From positions 310,001 to 374,000 of the forward strand of contig NZ_VRSW01000002.1 of the NCBI RefSeq assembly GCF_008017445.1: a DNA stretch of 64,000 nt, in the 5' to 3' direction. This document shows, piece by piece, positions 1 through 9,001 of the stretch; the first letter of the stretch is position 1, and every line of letters begins with the position of its first letter. The notes under the pieces were generated by a model. It was not told the DNA's origin and made no database searches. It was given only the letters and a program-made list of their open reading frames with translations. Source of the stretch: Microbacterium mitrae (GTDB lineage Bacteria; Actinomycetota; Actinomycetes; Actinomycetales; Microbacteriaceae). Both the position numbers and the translations under genes were made by a program.

Positions 1-2
1 AC

Positions 3-1022
3 AACACCTGCACGTTCTGCATCGTGCCGGCGCTGCGCGGAAAAGAGAAGGACCGCCGCCCCGGCGACATTCTCAACGAGATCAAGATGCTCGTCGATGA
101 CGGCGCGGTTGAGGTCACCCTGCTCGGTCAGAACGTGAACTCCTACGGCGTTGAGTTTGGCGACCGTCAGGCATTCAGCAAGCTGCTGCGTGCCGCAGGC
201 GAAATTGAAGGCCTGGAACGCATCCGCTTCACCAGCCCGCACCCCGCCGCCTTCACCGACGATGTCATCGACGCGATGGCCGAGACGCCGGCAGTCATGC
301 CGTCGCTACACATGCCGTTGCAGTCTGGTTCCGACACCGTGCTCAAGGCCATGCGCCGCTCCTACCGGTCGGCGAAGTTCCTCGGCATTCTTGACCGCGT
401 ACGCGAGAAGATGCCGCACGCCGCGATCACCACTGACATCATCGTGGGCTTCCCCGGCGAGACCGAAGAAGACTTCTTGGAGACCATGCGCGTGGTCGAA
501 GAGTCACGCTTTGCCAGCGCGTTTACCTTCCAGTACTCCATTCGCGAAGGCACACCGGCGGCCACCATGGAGAACCAGGTTCCCAAGGAGGTCGTGCAGG
601 AGCGCTACAACCGCCTGCTCGCGCTGCAGGAGCGCGTCGGCCAGGCTGAGGCCGAGGCCCAGGTTGGGCGTGAGGTCAACGTTCTCGTCGGTGCCAGCGA
701 AGGGCGAAAAGACGCGGCGACGCACCGCCTCTCCGGCCGCGCCGAAGACAACCGCCTGGTGCACTTCTCCGTTCCTGAGGGTTCCGAGGTTCCGCGCCCC
801 GGCGACGTCGTCACCGTGACCGTTACCCGCGGTGCTCCCCACTACCTCGTCGCCGACGTTGCCGAGGGTGAGCAGCTGCGTATTCGCCGCACCCGTGCCG
901 GAGACGCGTGGGACCGCTCGCAGGCCGAATCGTGCGGCGTGCCCGTACCGGCAACGACCGTCGGCGAAGACGGCAAGCGCATCGTCGGGCTTGGCCTGCC
1001 GGTGTTGCGCCCGCAGGCGTGA
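3..1022 (+). CDS. miaB: tRNA-2-methylthio-N6-dimethylallyladenosine synthase MiaB (5' partial)
   Basis: This radical-SAM methylthiotransferase adds a methylthio group to i6A37 of tRNAs reading UNN codons, acting after MiaA. The window opens inside the gene: the reading frame is open from base 3 and already contains NTCTFCIVP, the Cys-x-x-Cys end of the radical-SAM cluster motif, so the N-terminal MTTase domain lies off the window. The rest shows the SAM-barrel ([24 protein letters not shown]) and a C-terminal TRAM-like domain with RLVHFSV near residue 240. The stop overlaps the miaA GTG start (GTGA), implying translational coupling. Identity is secure from the motifs and the miaA neighbour. 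Confidence 0.95.
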   Translation, partial: NTCTFCIVPALRGKEKDRRPGDILNEIKMLVDDGAVEVTLLGQNVNSYGVEFGDRQAFSKLLRAAGEIEGLERIRFTSPHPAAFTDDVIDAMAETPAVMPSLHMPLQSGSDTVLKAMRRSYRSAKFLGILDRVREKMPHAAITTDIIVGFPGETEEDFLETMRVVEESRFASAFTFQYSIREGTPAATMENQVPKEVVQERYNRLLALQERVGQAEAEAQVGREVNVLVGASEGRKDAATHRLSGRAEDNRLVHFSVPEGSEVPRPGDVVTVTVTRGAPHYLVADVAEGEQLRIRRTRAGDAWDRSQAESCGVPVPATTVGEDGKRIVGLGLPVLRPQA

Positions 1023-1942
1023 CGCCTCGGCTGATCGCCGTCGTCGGGGCTACCGGCACAGGCAAGAGCGACCTCGCCCTCGATCTCGCCGAGGCACTTG
1101 AGCGCCGCGGCGAGCAGGCAGAAATTGTTGGCTCTGACGCCATGCAGCTGTATCGCGGCATGGATATCGGAACCGCGAAGCTGCCGGTTGCCGAAAGGCG
1201 GGGCATCGCACACCACATGCTGGATGTGCTTGACCCGGCCGAAGACGCGGCTGTTGCCTGGTATCAGGGTGAGGCACGCGCGGCGATCGAGAGCATCCAG
1301 GCCCGCGGCAATAGTGCGATCCTTGCCGGTGGGTCGGGGCTTTACGTCTCCAGCGTGCTGTTCGATTTTCAGTTTCCGCCGCGAGATGAGGCGCTGCGCG
1401 CTCGACTCGAAGGCGAGCTGATTGAGCTCGGACCGGGCGTGCTCTTTCAACGCATCGCCGAAAAAGACCCCGAGACTGCCGCGCGCATCGACCCGCACAA
1501 CGGCCGCCGCATCGTTCGCGCGCTTGAAATTCTCGAACTGGGCAAAGACACACACAAGGCTGCGCTGCCGGAGACGCCCGTCAACTGGCAGCCGCACCGC
1601 ATTATCGCCACCGGCATTCCGCGCGACGAGCTGGTGGTGCGCCTCGACGCTCGCGTCGAACGCATGTGGCAACAGGGCATGATTACCGAGGTTGCGGCGC
1701 TCCGCGAGCATGGTCTGGCAGACGGAACCACTGCGCCGCGCGCCATTGGCTACGCGCAGGCATTGGCGCAATTGCGAGGCGAGGCGACCGAAGACGAAGC
1801 GATCGCAGAAACGCAGGCGCTGACCAGGCGCTACGCCCGCCGCCAGGTCTCCTGGTTCCGCCGGTATCAGCATGCCGAATGGATCGACGCGCGCGAAACC
1901 CGTGCCGAGCAGCTCCTCGTCGAGCCCGACGCTATCAACTAG
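1019..1942 (+). CDS. miaA: tRNA dimethylallyltransferase MiaA
   Basis: MiaA transfers a dimethylallyl group to A37 of tRNAs, the step before MiaB. The P-loop [13 protein letters not shown] lies at the very N terminus, followed by [16 protein letters not shown] and HHMLDV, all typical of the family; length 307 aa is normal. The open frame extends upstream to an ATG at 908, but family alignment and the overlap with the miaB stop point to GTG 1019. No separate promoter is visible between the two genes, so miaB-miaA are co-transcribed. dapF follows after 66 nt with its own promoter. Confidence 0.95.
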   Translation: MTPRLIAVVGATGTGKSDLALDLAEALERRGEQAEIVGSDAMQLYRGMDIGTAKLPVAERRGIAHHMLDVLDPAEDAAVAWYQGEARAAIESIQARGNSAILAGGSGLYVSSVLFDFQFPPRDEALRARLEGELIELGPGVLFQRIAEKDPETAARIDPHNGRRIVRALEILELGKDTHKAALPETPVNWQPHRIIATGIPRDELVVRLDARVERMWQQGMITEVAALREHGLADGTTAPRAIGYAQALAQLRGEATEDEAIAETQALTRRYARRQVSWFRRYQHAEWIDARETRAEQLLVEPDAIN

Positions 1943-1996
1943 CTCAAGCTCGAAAAAGAGCGCGACGCCGAGCGCCGCGACGTCGTCAGTCGTCCC

Positions 1997-2002
1997 TAGA
2001 CT
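1997..2002 (+). promoter_or_regulatory. -10 hexamer TAGACT for leaderless dapF
   Basis: TAGACT is followed by 6 nt (GGTGAC) and then the dapF ATG. The expected transcription start falls on the A of ATG, so the mRNA should be leaderless. No Shine-Dalgarno is present between hexamer and start. Confidence 0.6.
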
Positions 2003-2008
2003 GGTGAC

Positions 2009-2887
2009 ATGCCTCAGATTGCGTTCACCAAAGGCCACGGCACCGGCAACGACTTCGTCATCATCGCCGACCCAGACGGTGAGCTTGAGCTGACCGATGA
2101 CCAGGTGGCAGCGCTGTGCGATCGCCACTTTGGTATTGGGGCTGACGGTCTGTTGCGCGTGGTTCGCTCCGCGGCCATCGAGGAGGGTGCGGCCATCGTC
2201 GCCGAAGATCCCGCCGCGGAGTGGTTCATGGACTATCGCAACGCCGACGGCTCGAAGGCTGAAATGTGCGGCAACGGAACGCGCGTGTTCGCGAAGTACC
2301 TGCTGGATTCGGGTCTGGCAACCATTGAGCCGGGTTCGACGTTGCCGATCGGCACCCGCGCCGGCATCAAAGATCTCACCCGCTCAGCTCAGGGATTCCA
2401 GGTCGATCTCGGCCGCTGGAAGCTGGAGAGCGCGGAGCCGCTCGTGCGCACCCGTGGCATGGCGGTGGCGCGTCCGGGCCTCAGCGTCAACCTCGGTAAC
2501 CCGCACGTCGTGGTCGCTCTCGCATCAAACGCCGAGCTGGACGACCTCGATCTCGCAGTCATCCCGCATCTCGATCCCGCGCCCGCCGCCGGCGCGAACG
2601 TCGAATTTGTGGTTCCGGAAGATCCGATGATCGTTGACGGGGTCGGGCACCTTCGCATGCGCGTTTTTGAGCGTGGCGTCGGTGAGACGCTGTCGTGTGG
2701 CACGGGCATCGCCGCGGCCGCCCTCGCGGTGCGTCACTGGGCAGGGCCGCAGGCGCCGCACAATTGGCGTGTTGAGGTTCCGGGTGGTGTCGTCGCAGTG
2801 CGGATGTTCCCCACCGAAGAGGGCGAGCACGTCGCGCTCTCGGGGCCGGCATCGCTGGTCTTCAGCGGAACCATTTCGCTGGCATAG
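2009..2887 (+). CDS. dapF: diaminopimelate epimerase DapF
   Basis: DapF converts LL- to meso-diaminopimelate for lysine and peptidoglycan synthesis. The N terminus [11 protein letters not shown] is diagnostic, and the two catalytic cysteines are present in [10 protein letters not shown] (about residue 87) and ETLSCGTG (about residue 230). At 292 aa it is of normal length. The start is set by the leaderless -10 signal upstream. The gene runs convergently toward the methyltransferase gene at 2923, with 35 nt between stops and no strong terminator visible. Confidence 0.95.
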   Translation: MPQIAFTKGHGTGNDFVIIADPDGELELTDDQVAALCDRHFGIGADGLLRVVRSAAIEEGAAIVAEDPAAEWFMDYRNADGSKAEMCGNGTRVFAKYLLDSGLATIEPGSTLPIGTRAGIKDLTRSAQGFQVDLGRWKLESAEPLVRTRGMAVARPGLSVNLGNPHVVVALASNAELDDLDLAVIPHLDPAPAAGANVEFVVPEDPMIVDGVGHLRMRVFERGVGETLSCGTGIAAAALAVRHWAGPQAPHNWRVEVPGGVVAVRMFPTEEGEHVALSGPASLVFSGTISLA

Positions 2888-2922
2888 CGCGCTGGCCCAC
2901 GCGGCGCGGGTACCGTTTCGAG

Positions 2923-3564
2923 CTAGACCAGGTTGATCGTGTCGGTGCGAGGAGTGCCGTGCTTGCGCACGCGCAACACGCGGTAGCCCTTGCTGGTGGC
3001 CGCACGAGAGGTACTGAACGTCGAGTCGAGGGTCGCGTCGAGCCAACGCTGCAGCGAGTCGGAGCCGAGGTTTCGAGCCACAACGAGCCAGGCGTCGCTT
3101 CGTTCGTCGAGGCGGGGGAGCCAGCGGCGCAGCAGGCCGTGTAGCTCATCCTTGCCGACGCGAATCGGCGGGTTGGACCAGATCGTGCGAAACACGATGT
3201 CGTCGGGAACCTCATCGGGCTTGCATACTCGCACATTCTCGAGCCCAAGCGATGCCGCGTTCTGCCGGGTCAATTCCAGCGAGCGCTCGTTGACATCGAC
3301 GGCCCACACCGTCGCGTGTGGTGAGGCCATTGCCAGGCTCAGCGTGATGGGGCCCCACCCGCATCCGATGTCGAGCAGGTTTCCGCCTGGAGCCGGTGCG
3401 GGCACGTTGTTGAGCAGCACGCCGGTGCCAGCATCCAACCGGTCGGGCGAAAAGGTTCCGCCCGCCGTAGTCAGCTCCACGGCGCGGCCCTGCAGGGTGA
3501 CCTGGATGGTGCGCGGGGCGTAGGAGCTGGACGGCGTGGCACTGAAATAGTGATCACTGCTCAT
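2923..3564 (-). CDS. class I SAM-dependent methyltransferase, RsmC-like
   Basis: A small-domain methyltransferase related to RsmC (16S rRNA m2G). Motif I LLDIGCGWGPITL at about residues 63-75 binds SAM; the catalytic-type NPPIRVG motif lies at about 130, the NPPY-like tetrapeptide used for exocyclic amine methylation. The 213-aa protein corresponds to the C-terminal catalytic half of E. coli RsmC only, as is common in actinobacteria. On the minus strand TAGTCT (3573-3578) lies 8 nt before the ATG, so a leaderless or nearly leaderless mRNA is likely. It is divergent from hflX. The exact rRNA target cannot be told from sequence. Confidence 0.8.
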   Translation of the reverse strand: MSSDHYFSATPSSSYAPRTIQVTLQGRAVELTTAGGTFSPDRLDAGTGVLLNNVPAPAPGGNLLDIGCGWGPITLSLAMASPHATVWAVDVNERSLELTRQNAASLGLENVRVCKPDEVPDDIVFRTIWSNPPIRVGKDELHGLLRRWLPRLDERSDAWLVVARNLGSDSLQRWLDATLDSTFSTSRAATSKGYRVLRVRKHGTPRTDTINLV

Positions 3565-3608
3565 GGGGGTTAAGACTATCGGAGCGAAGGCCGCCGTGGA
3601 GGTTAGGC

Positions 3609-5228
3609 TTGACTGAACCGCAGAAGCGGTGCGAGAGGACGATTACCCTGCCCAGCGAGAACGATTTTTCTGAAGACGCCCGTTCGGTTGACGACGCCGT
3701 CAACCCGGTCGCGAACGAAGCGACCGAAACGACGGGCGAGAGCGACGACGCTATTGACCCGGTGGAGCGCGTGTTGGCGCACGCTGAAAGCCGCTCCACA
3801 ACGCGGGTGTTCGGTGCCGCACAGGCACTGCAAGATGCCGCCACAGCGGGCCACGGCTCGACCGACGGCGAGCAGTGGGACCTGGAGGCGCGCCACGCCC
3901 TGCGCCGCGTGCCCGGACTCTCGACCGAACTCGAAGATGTTACCGAGGTCGAGTATCGCCAGTTGCGGCTTGAGAACGTCGTGCTCATTGGCGTTTACCC
4001 GCAGGGCGCCCAGGCCGATGCCGAAAACTCGTTGCGTGAGCTGAGCGCGCTAGCCGAGACGGCCGGTGCCATCGTGCTCGACGGTCTGCTGCAGCGTCGC
4101 CCGCACCCCGACCCTGCGACCTACATCGGTCGCGGCAAGGCGCAGGAGTTGCGTGATATCGTCGCCGCGCTCGGCGCCGACACCGTCATTGCCGACTCCG
4201 AGCTTGCCCCCAGCCAGCGTCGTGCGCTGGAAGACGTGGTCAAGGTCAAGGTGATTGACCGCACCACCGTGATTCTCGACATTTTCAGCCAACACGCTAA
4301 GAGCCGTGAGGGTAAGGCGCAGGTTGAGCTTGCGCAGCTCGAGTACCTCCTTCCTCGCTTGCGTGGTTGGGGTGACTCGATGAGCCGTCAGGCCGGTGGC
4401 CAGGTTGGTGCCGGTGGTGCCGGTATGGGTTCGCGCGGCCCCGGTGAAACCAAGATTGAATTGGATCGCCGCCGCATTCGCACGCGGATGGCGCAGCTGC
4501 GTCAGCAGATTCGTGACTTCGCTCCGGCGCGCGAGGCGAAGCGTGCTGAGCGCAAGCGCCACACCATTCCGTCTGTCGCCATCGCCGGCTACACGAACGC
4601 CGGAAAATCCAGCCTGCTGAACCGCCTCACCGAGGCTGGCGTTCTGGTCGAGAACGCGCTCTTTGCCACCCTTGATGCCACGACCCGCCGCACCGAGACC
4701 GCGGACGGGCGTGTGTTCACGCTGACCGATACGGTTGGGTTTGTGCGCAACCTGCCCCACCAGCTGGTTGAGGCGTTCCGCTCCACGCTGGAGGAGGTCG
4801 CCGGGGCCGGTGTGATTCTGCACGTGGTTGATGCCGCGCACCCCGATCCGGGTAGCCAGCTTCAGACGGTTCGCGATGTGATGGCAGACGTTGGCGCTCG
4901 CGAGGCGCGCGAGATTGTGGTCTTCAACAAGGCCGACCTCGTCGATGACGACACCCGCCTGGTATTGCGCGGGCTACAGCCCGACGCGTTCTTCGTCTCC
5001 AGCCGCACCGGCGAGGGTATCCCAGAACTGCGCGCCGCCGTCGAGGCCGCACTGCCGGTTCCGGCCGTCGAAGTGCACGCCCTGATTCCGTACGACAGAG
5101 GATCGCTGGTGTCGCAGATTCACGAGAGCGGCATGCTGATCTCATCGACGCATGAGGCTGACGGAACTCTCGTGCACGCGCGGGTTGGCGAGCGCCTCGC
5201 GGCCGAGTTGCAAAAGTACGCCGTCTAA
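3609..5228 (+). CDS. hflX: ribosome-associated GTPase HflX
   Basis: HflX is a GTPase that binds and splits stalled 70S ribosomes. The N-terminal HflX domain is visible (LIGVYPQGAQA, YIGRGKAQELRDIV) followed by a glycine-rich linker (MSRQAGGQVGAGGAGMG) and the G domain with P-loop IAGYTNAGKSSLLN, G3 DTVGFVRNLP and G4 NKAD. Length 539 aa includes an acidic N-terminal extension of about 100 residues common in actinobacteria. The TTG at 3609 is preceded by GGAGG (3598-3602) with 6-7 nt spacing, so TTG is the chosen start. The membrane-protein gene begins on the base after the stop codon. Confidence 0.9.
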   Translation: MTEPQKRCERTITLPSENDFSEDARSVDDAVNPVANEATETTGESDDAIDPVERVLAHAESRSTTRVFGAAQALQDAATAGHGSTDGEQWDLEARHALRRVPGLSTELEDVTEVEYRQLRLENVVLIGVYPQGAQADAENSLRELSALAETAGAIVLDGLLQRRPHPDPATYIGRGKAQELRDIVAALGADTVIADSELAPSQRRALEDVVKVKVIDRTTVILDIFSQHAKSREGKAQVELAQLEYLLPRLRGWGDSMSRQAGGQVGAGGAGMGSRGPGETKIELDRRRIRTRMAQLRQQIRDFAPAREAKRAERKRHTIPSVAIAGYTNAGKSSLLNRLTEAGVLVENALFATLDATTRRTETADGRVFTLTDTVGFVRNLPHQLVEAFRSTLEEVAGAGVILHVVDAAHPDPGSQLQTVRDVMADVGAREAREIVVFNKADLVDDDTRLVLRGLQPDAFFVSSRTGEGIPELRAAVEAALPVPAVEVHALIPYDRGSLVSQIHESGMLISSTHEADGTLVHARVGERLAAELQKYAV

Positions 5229-5900
5229 ATGTGGTTCAAGTTCTTCCTTCCGGCCACCACTTCGGGCCGGAAGGACACGATCGACCGCTGGGTGCAGCTC
5301 ATCGTGGGCCTGGCGCTGTACGGTTTGGCGCTTGCCCTCATGGTGCGCGCGCATATCGGTGTCGCGCCGTGGGATGTGTTGAGCTTTGGCCTGATCGAAA
5401 ACTTCCACCTGAGCTACGGCATGGCAACGGTGGCCGTGTCGATCGTGGTGCTGCTGCTGTGGATTCCGCTGCGCCAACGCTTCGGCATTGGCACGCTGAT
5501 GAACGGGCTCACCGTCGGCCTTTGGGCTGATCTTGCCCTGCTGGTGGTGCCGGTCACCGATGAGCTGTGGTTGCGGTGCATTTACTTCGGCGCGGGCCTC
5601 GTCATTCTCGCGTTCGCGACGGTGCTGTACATCGACGCTGACTTCGGGCCTGGCCCGCGCGATGGGCTCATGACGGGCCTGGTTCGCATCACAAAGCAGC
5701 CGGTGTGGCTGGTGCGCACGGTGCTCGAGGGCAGCGTGCTGCTGCTTGGCTGGGCGCTGATTGGATGGGGCTTCGGAACCACGGTGGGCGTTGGAACCCT
5801 GTTGTTTGCGTTTGGTGTCGGCCCGCTGATTCAGCTGTTCTTGCCACCCGTGACGCGGTGGCGCGCACGACGTTCCGCTCGTCTCGACGACCCCCGCTAA
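5229..5900 (+). CDS. YczE/YyaS/YitT-family integral membrane protein
   Basis: A 223-aa polytopic membrane protein with about five hydrophobic segments. The motif RAHIGVAPWDVLSFG near residues 37-51 and GPGPRDGLMTGL in the middle are typical of the YczE/YitT group, whose biochemical role is unknown. Its ATG directly abuts the hflX stop, so it is probably translated from the same mRNA; I see no separate Shine-Dalgarno. The stop codon lies inside the first unit of a 7-bp tandem array. Confidence 0.75.
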   Translation: MWFKFFLPATTSGRKDTIDRWVQLIVGLALYGLALALMVRAHIGVAPWDVLSFGLIENFHLSYGMATVAVSIVVLLLWIPLRQRFGIGTLMNGLTVGLWADLALLVVPVTDELWLRCIYFGAGLVILAFATVLYIDADFGPGPRDGLMTGLVRITKQPVWLVRTVLEGSVLLLGWALIGWGFGTTVGVGTLLFAFGVGPLIQLFLPPVTRWRARRSARLDDPR

Positions 5901-5942
5901 CCGCTAGCCGCTAACCGCAAACCGCAAACCGCTAGCCGCTCA
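5894..5942. repeat. 7-bp tandem array (CCGCTAA-like), seven units
   Basis: Seven consecutive 7-bp units read CCGCTAA, CCGCTAG, CCGCTAA, CCGCAAA, CCGCAAA, CCGCTAG and CCGCTCA. The array fills the gap between two convergent genes, and the membrane-protein stop codon lies in its first unit. Confidence 0.9.
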
Positions 5943-5945
5943 CCC

Positions 5946-7820
5946 CTAGCTGAGCGCGAGCGGCGGCACATCGGCCTCGAACTCGAACACCGTCGAGAGC
6001 AAGCCCAACTCGGCCTCCAGCGACGCCACCAGGGTTTCTGGCCGGCGGAATCCGTGCCCCTCGCCCTCGAACAACAGATACGCGTGCGGCACACGATTGG
6101 CGGCCAGGGCGTCGCGAATCATCTCCGGCTGGCTTTGCGGAACCACCGGATCGTCGGTTCCCTGCTCCAGCAAGACGGGAGTCTTGATTTCCGCGGCATG
6201 CGTCAGTGGCGATCGCTCAACGTACAGATCGTTCGCCTCGGGGAGCGGGCCGATAAGGCCGTCGAAGTAACGAGATTCAAACTCGCCGTCGTCGCTGGCG
6301 AGAGCGCGGGCATCGGTGACCGGGTAGCGCGCGATGCCTGCGGCGAATCGGTCGGTGCGAGCCAACGCATTCAACACGGTCCACCCGCCGGCCGACCCGC
6401 CGCGCACCGCGATCCGGTTCGCATCGACGAGACCCGATGCCGCAAGGGCATCGGCGGCCGCCACAACATCAGCAACGTCGACAACGCCCCATTGGCCACG
6501 AAGGCGCTCGCGATAGGCGCGACCATACCCGGTGGATCCGCCGTAGTTCACGTCGCACACCGCAATACCGCGACTGGTGAAGTAGGTAATGGTGGGGGAG
6601 AGCGCCGGCGACGTGTGATCGCTAGGCCCGCCGTGCACCATGACAAGGGCGGGCGGGAGGGCGCCAGGCAACGCCTCGGCCCGAGGGTTCGTGGGGGTAT
6701 AAAAGAACGCATGAACGTCGCCCTGCGGCCCCGCAAAAGTCATCGGCTCGGCGCGCGGGAGCCACTCGTCGGGCCAGGCGGCCACGCCCCCTGCCACCGG
6801 GTGCGCCACGGCCTCATCGTCAACGTCGATCACCCAGATTCCGCCCGGAACACGTTCGCCTGCCCCGCTCACCAGTGCGCGGGTTCCGTCGACGTCGTGA
6901 ACCATGATTCCGGCCGATAGCGGCGTCGAAACCTCGCGCTGGCCGTCGGGCGAAATCACCACGAGACGGTCACTGCCGTCGGTACGTACCGCGAGAATGC
7001 GCCCGTCATCAAGAAGCCGGTACCACGACAGCCCCAGCACCCACAGCGCGCCACCCGTGTCGCCATCGGCGGGGGCCACGGGCAGGGAGGTGGCGGAACC
7101 AGCAGGTACGGCGCGCAGGTTCCATCGGCCGGTGCGGTCATCGGCAAAGAACAGGTCGCCGCGCGCGCTCCACTGCGGCTGGACGCCAGCGCCCTGGGAT
7201 ACGGAGAACGGGTGGCCTTCGGTCACGAGCGATCGCACGTAAACGTCGGCGTGATCCCACGGCATATCGGGGTGGTTCCATCCCACCCAGGCGAGATTGG
7301 CGGCATCCGGGCTAAGGGCCGGCTGCGCGACGAAATCGGTGCCGGAGGCAAGCGACACGATGGGCTCGTCGGCATCGGGGCGCGGTGCGATCATCACGAT
7401 GTCGCGTTCGATACCGCCGGGGAGGCGACGCTCACGCACCGCGAGCAGCACGCCGGCGCTGAGAGTGAGCCCGCCGTAGGTTGTCGCCTCGCAGGCGGGC
7501 GTGAGCGCGCGCGGCGCCTCGCCGGGAGGAAGAACCCAGACGCGCTGGTCGCTGGCTTCAACGAAAAACACCGTGCCGTCAGCGGTGACCGTCCACGCGC
7601 CGCCGCCGTACATATGAACCCGCGAACGCACGTTAAACGGTTCCGGCAGCAGCGGCTGTTCCTGATGTTGCCGAAACACCGTCATTCTGCCGCCGACAGA
7701 CTGCGCCCAATATGCCTCGCCCGAGGCAAAGGAGGCACCGTCAAAACGAGCGGAACCAGCGGCAGCGTCCGCCGCAGACAGGAGCGAGGGCCAGGAGCCG
7801 AAGGGAAGAGAACGTGCCAT
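5946..7820 (-). CDS. S9-family prolyl oligopeptidase-type peptidase
   Basis: A cytosolic serine peptidase of the S9 (dipeptidyl peptidase/acylaminoacyl peptidase) type, likely cleaving short peptides. The N-terminal 360 or so residues read as a beta-propeller; the C-terminal alpha/beta-hydrolase carries the nucleophile in GGSAGGWTVL, the acid in GTDDPVVP and the histidine in EGEGHGFR. At 624 aa it has normal family length and no signal peptide. On the minus strand TAACCT (7827-7832) lies exactly 6 nt before the ATG, so the mRNA is probably leaderless. It is transcribed away from metF. Confidence 0.88.
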   Translation of the reverse strand: MARSLPFGSWPSLLSAADAAAGSARFDGASFASGEAYWAQSVGGRMTVFRQHQEQPLLPEPFNVRSRVHMYGGGAWTVTADGTVFFVEASDQRVWVLPPGEAPRALTPACEATTYGGLTLSAGVLLAVRERRLPGGIERDIVMIAPRPDADEPIVSLASGTDFVAQPALSPDAANLAWVGWNHPDMPWDHADVYVRSLVTEGHPFSVSQGAGVQPQWSARGDLFFADDRTGRWNLRAVPAGSATSLPVAPADGDTGGALWVLGLSWYRLLDDGRILAVRTDGSDRLVVISPDGQREVSTPLSAGIMVHDVDGTRALVSGAGERVPGGIWVIDVDDEAVAHPVAGGVAAWPDEWLPRAEPMTFAGPQGDVHAFFYTPTNPRAEALPGALPPALVMVHGGPSDHTSPALSPTITYFTSRGIAVCDVNYGGSTGYGRAYRERLRGQWGVVDVADVVAAADALAASGLVDANRIAVRGGSAGGWTVLNALARTDRFAAGIARYPVTDARALASDDGEFESRYFDGLIGPLPEANDLYVERSPLTHAAEIKTPVLLEQGTDDPVVPQSQPEMIRDALAANRVPHAYLLFEGEGHGFRRPETLVASLEAELGLLSTVFEFEADVPPLALS

Positions 7821-7826
7821 GTCTCG

Positions 7827-7832
7827 AGGTTA
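7827..7832 (-). promoter_or_regulatory. -10 hexamer TAACCT for leaderless S9 peptidase gene
   Basis: On the minus strand TAACCT is followed by CGAGAC and the ATG at 7820, with no Shine-Dalgarno. The spacing matches the other leaderless promoters in the window. Confidence 0.55.
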
Positions 7833-7838
7833 TCGGGT

Positions 7839-7918
7839 GGGTCTGTCATGCGGCGCCGAAACATTTCGTCACTGAGAAACACATTTCGTCACCGAAGATT
7901 GTGGCGCCGCAAAGACCC
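7839..7918. promoter_or_regulatory. nested inverted repeat upstream of metF enclosing a duplicated 12-mer
   Basis: GGGTCT (7839-7844) is complementary to AGACCC (7913-7918), and just inside it GCGGCGCC (7850-7857) is complementary to GGCGCCGC (7903-7910). The enclosed segment holds two copies of ACATTTCGTCAC (7861-7872 and 7881-7892) spaced 20 bp apart. It could be an operator for a dimeric regulator or part of a long RNA leader; a TAGCGT hexamer at 7924-7929 suggests that transcription of metF may start downstream of it, which favours a DNA operator. Confidence 0.4.
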
Positions 7919-7981
7919 GCCATTAGCGTGGTGCCACGACGTTCGAAACCTCATAGCTTCAGCGATATCCGGGCCAAAACC

Positions 7982-8020
7982 CGCCCACCGGCCGAGTGCT
8001 GGTGGGCGTGCAAACCGGCC
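7982..8020 (+). promoter_or_regulatory. potential H-type pseudoknot in the metF 5' leader
   Basis: CGCCCACC (7982-7989) pairs perfectly with GGTGGGCG (8001-8008). The hairpin loop begins GGCCG (7990-7994), which is complementary to CGGCC at 8016-8020, giving an H-type pseudoknot. It ends about 20 nt before the metF Shine-Dalgarno (GGAAAGGAG, 8042-8050). I do not recognise a named SAM or SAH riboswitch consensus in it. Confidence 0.35.
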
Positions 8021-8056
8021 CCATGCGCGGATGATTCACCCGGAAAGGAGACACAG

Positions 8057-9001
8057 ATGACACATGAAATCGCCACGCTTCCGTTCTCCTTTGAGCTGTA
8101 TCCGCCGCGCACAGATACCTCTGTGCAGGCGCTGCACCGCACGATTGATGAGCTCGCCGCCGTCAATCCGCAATTTATCTCCGTGACCTACGGTGCCGGC
8201 GGCTCCTCCGGGGGGCGATCGCTTGAGGTGCTGACCTACATTCGGGAGCACACCGGCGTTGATCCGCTGGCACACCTCACGTGTGTCGGCAACACCTATG
8301 CCGGCGCGACAGCGCTGATTCGCGAATTCTTGGATGCCGGAATCTCCAGCTTCCTGGCGCTACGCGGCGACCCGCCCGCAGGCACCCGCGAGGAAGACAT
8401 CTATCTCGGCGACCTGGAAAGCTCGGCCCAGCTCGTGCAGCTCATCGACCGCGTGCAAGCCGAACGGGTGCCGTTCCGGCAAAGCGATGTTCCCGGAATT
8501 CCGGGTGCTGCCCGTGTCGATCGGCGCAGTCGCGTGAATATCGCCGTCGCCGCATTTCCCAATGGGCATCCGCGATCTCGCCACGCGAGGGAGCACATTG
8601 ACGCACTGCTGGCCAAGCAGGCGGCTGGCGCGACCTTGGCAATTACGCAACTGTTCTTCCACGCCGACGCGTACCTGGCATTCGTTGAGCGCGCGCGTCA
8701 GGCTGGCGTCACGATTCCGATCCTGCCCGGCATCATGCCGATCACGAATCCGGCCCGGCTCAATCGCGTGCTGGAGCTCAGCGGTGAAGAGCTTCCCAGC
8801 GAGCTGGCTATCGCGCTCGAGATTGAGCCCACCGCCGAGGGTCAGCGCGACCTGGGCATCGAGTATGCCGCCAACCTCGCGCGCGCCGTCGCGGATGGCG
8901 GCGCACCCGGCATTCACCTTTACGCCTTCAACAATCACGACACGGTTCTCGCGGTACTTCGCGAGGCCGGAATCCTCATCCAAAAGGAGAACGTACGATG
9001 A
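8057..9001 (+). CDS. metF: 5,10-methylenetetrahydrofolate reductase MetF
   Basis: MetF uses FAD and NADH to make 5-methyl-THF, the methyl donor for the MetE enzyme encoded next. The family motif FSFELYPPR opens the protein; ISVTYGAGGSSGGRS, LAHLTCVGN and FLALRGDPP follow, with ITQLFF and GIMPITN in the second half. The frame is open back to 7712, but GGAAAGGAG lies 6 nt before ATG 8057 and the family begins there, giving 314 aa. Its TGA overlaps the metE ATG (ATGA). Upstream structures may regulate the pair. Confidence 0.94.
   Translation: MTHEIATLPFSFELYPPRTDTSVQALHRTIDELAAVNPQFISVTYGAGGSSGGRSLEVLTYIREHTGVDPLAHLTCVGNTYAGATALIREFLDAGISSFLALRGDPPAGTREEDIYLGDLESSAQLVQLIDRVQAERVPFRQSDVPGIPGAARVDRRSRVNIAVAAFPNGHPRSRHAREHIDALLAKQAAGATLAITQLFFHADAYLAFVERARQAGVTIPILPGIMPITNPARLNRVLELSGEELPSELAIALEIEPTAEGQRDLGIEYAANLARAVADGGAPGIHLYAFNNHDTVLAVLREAGILIQKENVR

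Noticed and set aside
842..2128. 428-aa minus-strand frame across miaB-miaA-dapF
   Set aside because: Spans three certain genes in antisense and has no motif.
7712..8056. Upstream extension of metF
   Set aside because: Runs antisense to the S9 peptidase start and across the structured leader; the family begins at ATG 8057.
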